Below are positions 60,949-64,000 of a DNA stretch of 64,000 nucleotides, in pieces. The stretch is taken from NCBI RefSeq assembly GCF_002632585.1, contig NZ_NIBV01000002.1, forward strand, positions 1,566,461-1,630,460. The letters are read 5' to 3'. The notes below the pieces were generated by a model. It searched no databases and had not been told where the DNA came from. It worked only from the letters and a program-made list of their open reading frames with translations. The position numbers and the translations under genes are program-made. How positions within the stretch are numbered: position 1 is the first letter of the stretch; every line of letters begins with the position of its first letter. The DNA comes from Xenorhabdus szentirmaii DSM 16338 (GTDB taxonomy: Bacteria > Pseudomonadota > Gammaproteobacteria > Enterobacterales > Enterobacteriaceae).

Positions 60949-61890
60949 TTAATAACCACGGGAAATATCAACCAGACCGGAAGGTGTCTCCCCGTTTTCC
61001 AGCCGATGAATATTTTTGCAAATGGCATCTATGGCTTTTTCAGGTATCGACTTTGCAGAAATATGCGGGGTGATATTAATTCGTGGATGTGTCCAGAACG
61101 GGTGAAGTTTTGACAATGGTTCCTCTGAAAACACATCCAGAGTCGCACCGGCAACATAACCTTTGTCCATGGCAACCAATAAATCCTGTTCGACGAGATG
61201 TACTCCCCGGGCAACATTGATGATATACGAACCGGCTTTTAACTGACTGAATAATGAAAGATTGAGGATACCACGGGTTTCCGGCGTGTTTGGCAAAATA
61301 TTGACCAACACTTTGCATTCCGAAAGAAAATCACCCAATTGTTCTTCACCATAAAAACTTTCAACATTCTCGATTTGTTTCGGCCCCTTGCTCCAGCAAC
61401 GCACATTGAAATCAAATGCCTTCAATTTTTCAATGATGCTTTCTCCCAGAACCCCTGCCCCCAATACCCCAATAACAAACTCAGATCTATTGTGGGCAAC
61501 AATCGGATTCCAAATGCGCTGTTCCTGATACTGTTTATATTCATCCATGCGGCGAAAATAGTACAAAACAGAACCAACAACATACTCCTGCATCTGTTGT
61601 GCCATTCCCGCATCTTCAACCCGTATCACGGGGACATTGGCAGGTAACGTTCCCAAAGTATCCAATCCTTGCTTAAGAATATAATCTACCCCTGCTCCCA
61701 GTGAAAATATCCCTTTTAATCCCTGGCGATTAACCAACATTTCATTGGGTGCTAACCAAACCAAAGCATAATCGGCGGGAGCATCATCACCATCAGTCCA
61801 TTTCCGCACATTCGCATCAGGTAATTTATCTTGTATACACTGAACCCATTCATCAGCATTGGAGGCAGGGTTAAAAAAGATAATATTCAT
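60949..61890 (-). CDS. ghrA: Glyoxylate/hydroxypyruvate reductase A
   Basis: NADPH-dependent reductase of glyoxylate and hydroxypyruvate. 313 residues. D-2-hydroxyacid dehydrogenase fold: nucleotide motif GVLGAGVLGESI (about 144-155), catalytic Arg in NVARGVHL, Glu in FSEEPL, and His in ITPHISA. Upstream lie the tRNA-Ser genes; in E. coli serX also lies next to ghrA. Confidence 0.93.
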   Translation of the reverse strand: MNIIFFNPASNADEWVQCIQDKLPDANVRKWTDGDDAPADYALVWLAPNEMLVNRQGLKGIFSLGAGVDYILKQGLDTLGTLPANVPVIRVEDAGMAQQMQEYVVGSVLYYFRRMDEYKQYQEQRIWNPIVAHNRSEFVIGVLGAGVLGESIIEKLKAFDFNVRCWSKGPKQIENVESFYGEEQLGDFLSECKVLVNILPNTPETRGILNLSLFSQLKAGSYIINVARGVHLVEQDLLVAMDKGYVAGATLDVFSEEPLSKLHPFWTHPRINITPHISAKSIPEKAIDAICKNIHRLENGETPSGLVDISRGY

Positions 61891-62121
61891 AAGACCTCAT
61901 TCCTTTTTTGATTTTTGATAGGGTTAACTGATTAGTGACAGGTTGCAAGCATCTAATGAAGTGACAAGAGTGAAAATATTTAGAATGTTATCTGGTTAAC
62001 ATATTTGCCATGAGCCGTTGCAAAAAGAGAGATTTCACTACCTTAGTTGGATGACAAGCGCACAAATTGTTTTTTATTTGTCTAATCAGTCAAAAAGCCT
62101 GAAAAAATCACATTATACCTG
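61891..62121. other. Intergenic region between ghrA and tRNA-Ser promoter
   Basis: Non-coding; carries the ghrA 5' region on the minus strand. No structured element or repeat found. Confidence 0.5.
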
Positions 62122-62150
62122 TTGACGCATTCACTACTTTTCCCTATAGT
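62122..62150 (+). promoter_or_regulatory. Promoter of the tRNA-Ser array
   Basis: -35 TTGACG (62122-62127), 17-base spacer, -10 TATAGT (62145-62150), then a GC-rich discriminator GCGCCCC. That discriminator type is typical of stable-RNA promoters under stringent (ppGpp) control. Confidence 0.85.
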
Positions 62151-62202
62151 AGCGCCCCGTTGCAGCAGTGAACGGAAACGAAATCGCTACAACAAGAAAT
62201 AC

Positions 62203-62292
62203 GGTGAGGTGTCCGAGAGGCTGAAGGAGCACGCCTGGAAAGTGTGTATACGTGAAAACGTATCGAGGGTTCGAATCCCTCCCTCACCGCCA
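62203..62292 (+). tRNA. tRNA-Ser(GGA), copy 1
   Basis: 90 bases with encoded CCA. Acceptor GGTGAGG/CCTCACC, discriminator G, anticodon loop CTGGAAA giving anticodon GGA (reads UCC/UCU), class II long variable arm GTATACG...CGTATC, and TTCGAATCC T-loop. Close to E. coli serW/serX (88 bases). Confidence 0.97.
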
Positions 62293-62300
62293 TCTTCTAT

Positions 62301-62326
62301 AAAAGAGCCGAAAAATTGGCTTTTTT
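62301..62326 (+). terminator. Hairpin in tRNA-Ser spacer 1
   Basis: AGCC/GGCT core, extended by A-T pairs and one wobble, 8-base loop and T-run: a weak Rho-independent terminator shape. Repeated exactly in the second spacer. Confidence 0.6.
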
Positions 62327-62380
62327 AAAAAACAAGCAGTCTACAATATTATTCTCCTTATATGAGAGTGATAAAAAATT

Positions 62381-62470
62381 GGTGAGGTGTCCGAGAGGCT
62401 GAAGGAGCACGCCTGGAAAGTGTGTATACGTGAAAACGTATCGAGGGTTCGAATCCCTCCCTCACCGCCA
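62381..62470 (+). tRNA. tRNA-Ser(GGA), copy 2
   Basis: Identical in sequence to copy 1, 178 bases downstream. Anticodon GGA, class II variable arm, encoded CCA. Confidence 0.97.
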
Positions 62471-62478
62471 TCTTCTAT

Positions 62479-62504
62479 AAAAGAGCCGAAAAATTGGCTT
62501 TTTT
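62479..62504 (+). terminator. Hairpin in tRNA-Ser spacer 2
   Basis: Exact copy of the spacer 1 hairpin. It may lower read-through to the next tRNA or mark former ends of single tRNA units. Confidence 0.6.
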
Positions 62505-62558
62505 AAAAAACAAGCAGTCTACAATATTATTCTCCTTATATGAGAGTGATAAAAAATT

Positions 62559-62648
62559 GGTGAGGTGTCCGAGAGGCTGAAGGAGCACGCCTGGAAAGTG
62601 TGTATACGTGAAAACGTATCGAGGGTTCGAATCCCTCCCTCACCGCCA
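62559..62648 (+). tRNA. tRNA-Ser(GGA), copy 3
   Basis: Identical in sequence to copies 1 and 2, 178 bases after copy 2. Followed by a terminator rather than the 88-base spacer. Confidence 0.97.
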
Positions 62649-62656
62649 TCTTCAAC

Positions 62657-62686
62657 AAAAAGCCTGGACATAAGTTCAGGCTTTTT
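62657..62686. terminator. Terminator after the tRNA-Ser array and the oxidoreductase gene
   Basis: 10-bp perfect stem AAAAAGCCTG/CAGGCTTTTT with a 10-base loop, followed by GCTTTTT. It serves the tRNA array and also lies five bases past the stop of the convergent oxidoreductase. Confidence 0.88.
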
Positions 62687-62691
62687 GCTTT

Positions 62692-63696
62692 TTATATCAC
62701 CAACATGATTTTTCCAATATGAGCACTACTCTCCATCAACGCATGGGCATCCGCAGCTTGTTTCAGTGGATATGTTCTAAAAATCTGTGGTTTAATCACC
62801 CCTTCTTCCAATAAGGGCCAAACTTTCTCCTGTAATTCACGAGCAATACCGGCTTTATCCTCAACACTACGAGAGCGCAATGTAGATCCTGTAATACTCA
62901 GTCGTTTTTGCAGCAAGGGCATAAGGTTAAGTTCCTTCACCTTACCATGCTGAACTCCAATTTGGATAATTCTGCCCTCTACCGCTGCCGCCTGAAAATT
63001 TTTCGCGACATAATCACCGGCAATTAAATCAACAATCACATCAGCACCGTGCCCGTTCGTTGCCTGATGAGTTTTTTCTACAAAATCCTCTGTCTTGTAG
63101 TTAACAGAAGCATCCGCCCCCAATGCCAAACTGGTCTGGCGTTTATCTTCAGAGCCCACCGTCGTTATCACATAAGCCCCAAATGCCTTTGCCAGTAAAG
63201 TCGCCACTGTTCCGATACCCGATGTACCACCATGAATTAAAACAGTCTCTCCCGCCTTTAATTTTCCACGCTGGAATAAATTCACCCATACCGTAAAAAA
63301 TGTTTCGGGCAACGCCGCGGCTTCAACCAGGCTATAACCTTCGGGCACAGGCAACGCATTACTTTCGTGTACCTTGCAATATTCCGCATACCCTCCTCCT
63401 GCAACTAACGCGCAAACCTGATCACCCACAGCATAATGTTTGACTTTTGAACCCACGGCAACGACTGTACCTGAAATCTCCAGCCCGGGAATATCCGAAG
63501 CCCCCTGAGGCGGAGGATAATATCCGCGTCGCTGCATCACATCAGGTCTATTAACCCCCGCAGCGGCCACTTTGACCAATATTTCCTCAGAATCAGGTGT
63601 AGGAACCAATCTTATTGATAAATTCAAAACATCTGGCTCCCCCGGTTGAACAATCTCAATTGCAGCCATGTGTTCGGGAAGTATGAATACGGACAT
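62692..63696 (-). CDS. NAD(P)H quinone oxidoreductase, zinc-independent MDR (PIG3/TP53I3-type) family
   Basis: 334 residues. Medium-chain dehydrogenase/reductase: N-terminal GroES-like domain (about 15-130, with AAAGVNRPDVMQRRGYYPPP and PGLEISGTVVAVG), then Rossmann domain with cofactor motif VLIHGGTSGIGTVATLLAK (about 155-173) and FGAYVITTVGSEDKR. No structural or catalytic zinc Cys cluster is seen, as expected for quinone reductases. Predicted to reduce quinones with NADPH; the true substrate cannot be told. Convergent with the tRNA array. Confidence 0.88.
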   Translation of the reverse strand: MSVFILPEHMAAIEIVQPGEPDVLNLSIRLVPTPDSEEILVKVAAAGVNRPDVMQRRGYYPPPQGASDIPGLEISGTVVAVGSKVKHYAVGDQVCALVAGGGYAEYCKVHESNALPVPEGYSLVEAAALPETFFTVWVNLFQRGKLKAGETVLIHGGTSGIGTVATLLAKAFGAYVITTVGSEDKRQTSLALGADASVNYKTEDFVEKTHQATNGHGADVIVDLIAGDYVAKNFQAAAVEGRIIQIGVQHGKVKELNLMPLLQKRLSITGSTLRSRSVEDKAGIARELQEKVWPLLEEGVIKPQIFRTYPLKQAADAHALMESSAHIGKIMLVI

Positions 63697-63846
63697 CTAT
63701 TTTCCTCATGAGATCAAGTCAATGATGTCTGTAGATTACAGGAATAACGGATATTAAAAAAACACCAAAATCAGCAATCCCATCAAACAAAAAATAGGTT
63801 AAAATTCGTTTTCAAAATAACATGATGGTGTTTTACATCTACTTAA
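63697..63846. other. Intergenic region upstream of the oxidoreductase
   Basis: Non-coding, AT-rich; presumably holds the oxidoreductase promoter. Nothing else seen. Confidence 0.4.
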
Positions 63847-63981
63847 CTACCACCTACTGAAGTAGGTGGGTTAGCGCACTTCGGTGCCGACGACTGAAAG
63901 TCGTCGAACCACGCACCTCGTAAACGCGCATAGGTCAAAAAATTAAAGTCAAAGTCACCGTCTAAAGACGGTGGTTTTTAC
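63847..63981. mobile_element. Structured hairpin cluster resembling an IS200/IS605-type end or derived MITE
   Basis: Four stem-loops in 125 bases: CCACCTACT/AGTAGGTGG (63850-63869), GCAC-TTCG-GTGC (63876-63887), CGACGACT/AGTCGTCG (63888-63906), and CACCGTCT/AGACGGTG (63956-63973) followed by GTTTTTACC. Several compact subterminal hairpins are typical of IS200/IS605 ends and of the guide-RNA region of their TnpB genes. No transposase or TnpB frame is in the window, so it is either the edge of an element continuing to the right or a solo remnant. Confidence 0.5.
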
Positions 63982-64000
63982 CAATGATATTGAAATAAAT

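Larger units (their letters stand above)
62203..62648 (+). repeat. 178-bp perfect tandem repeat carrying tRNA-Ser
   Basis: Two and a half units: tRNA (90) plus spacer (88), the two spacers 62293-62380 and 62471-62558 being identical. Recent amplification, or homogenised by unequal crossing-over. Confidence 0.95.

Noticed and set aside
62122..62328. 68-codon frame over the tRNA-Ser region
   Set aside because: Lies across the promoter and tRNA copy 1; the RNA gene explains the sequence.

Overview
The window looks like chromosome from an insect-pathogenic Xenorhabdus (Morganellaceae, Gammaproteobacteria). This is inferred from housekeeping proteins close to, but distinct from, their enterobacterial counterparts, and from two giant nonribosomal peptide synthetases (NRPSs) whose predicted products are Xenorhabdus/Photorhabdus-type peptides. 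The second NRPS fits the published N-formyl hexadepsipeptide szentiamide so closely that X. szentirmaii or a near relative is the best guess.

Layout. (1) 1-10557, minus: the first 3519 codons of an NRPS that runs off the left edge, with domain order A-T / dual C-E-A-T / C-A-T / dual C-E-A(cut). It starts with a Val-type A domain and resembles GameXPeptide synthetase GxpS. (2) 11559-30288: a housekeeping block in the gene order known from E. coli: zwf, hexR, pykA, lpxM, mepM, znuA/znuCB, ruvBA, ruvC, yebC, nudB, aspS, yecN, cmoAB, cutC. A HexR operator precedes zwf, and a perfect Zur-type palindrome lies between znuA and znuC, which also argues for a shorter ZnuC. (3) 30795-51308, minus: a complete 6837-residue, six-module NRPS with an N-terminal formyltransferase and a C-terminal thioesterase. 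It is inserted between cutC and yecM, which are neighbours in E. coli. Adenylation codes and dual C/E positions predict formyl-D-Leu-L-Thr-D-Phe-D-Val-L-(Tyr)-L-(Trp), matching szentiamide; Tyr and Trp rest on that match, not on clear codes. (4) 52281-54820: yecM and argS. (5) 54997-61890: a small secreted Cys-rich protein of unknown function, then murJ, rimJ, mdtH, yceB, ycdY and ghrA, a set that lies elsewhere in E. coli, so a rearrangement joint lies between argS and murJ. (6) 62203-62648: three identical tRNA-Ser(GGA) genes in a perfect 178-bp tandem repeat behind one strong stable-RNA-type promoter. (7) 62692-63696: a quinone-oxidoreductase-family enzyme, followed by a cluster of hairpins resembling an IS200/IS605 end.

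How it works together. The core block supplies the oxidative pentose phosphate entry and pyruvate kinase with their regulator HexR, lipid A acylation, peptidoglycan hydrolysis and lipid II flipping, high-affinity zinc uptake, Holliday-junction resolution, two tRNA synthetases and wobble-uridine modification. The two NRPSs are independent accessory assembly lines: each has its own initiation module, and they share a similar 5' leader and N-terminal peptide. No tailoring enzyme, MbtH protein, exporter or PPTase gene sits next to either within the window. The left NRPS cannot be judged past position 1.
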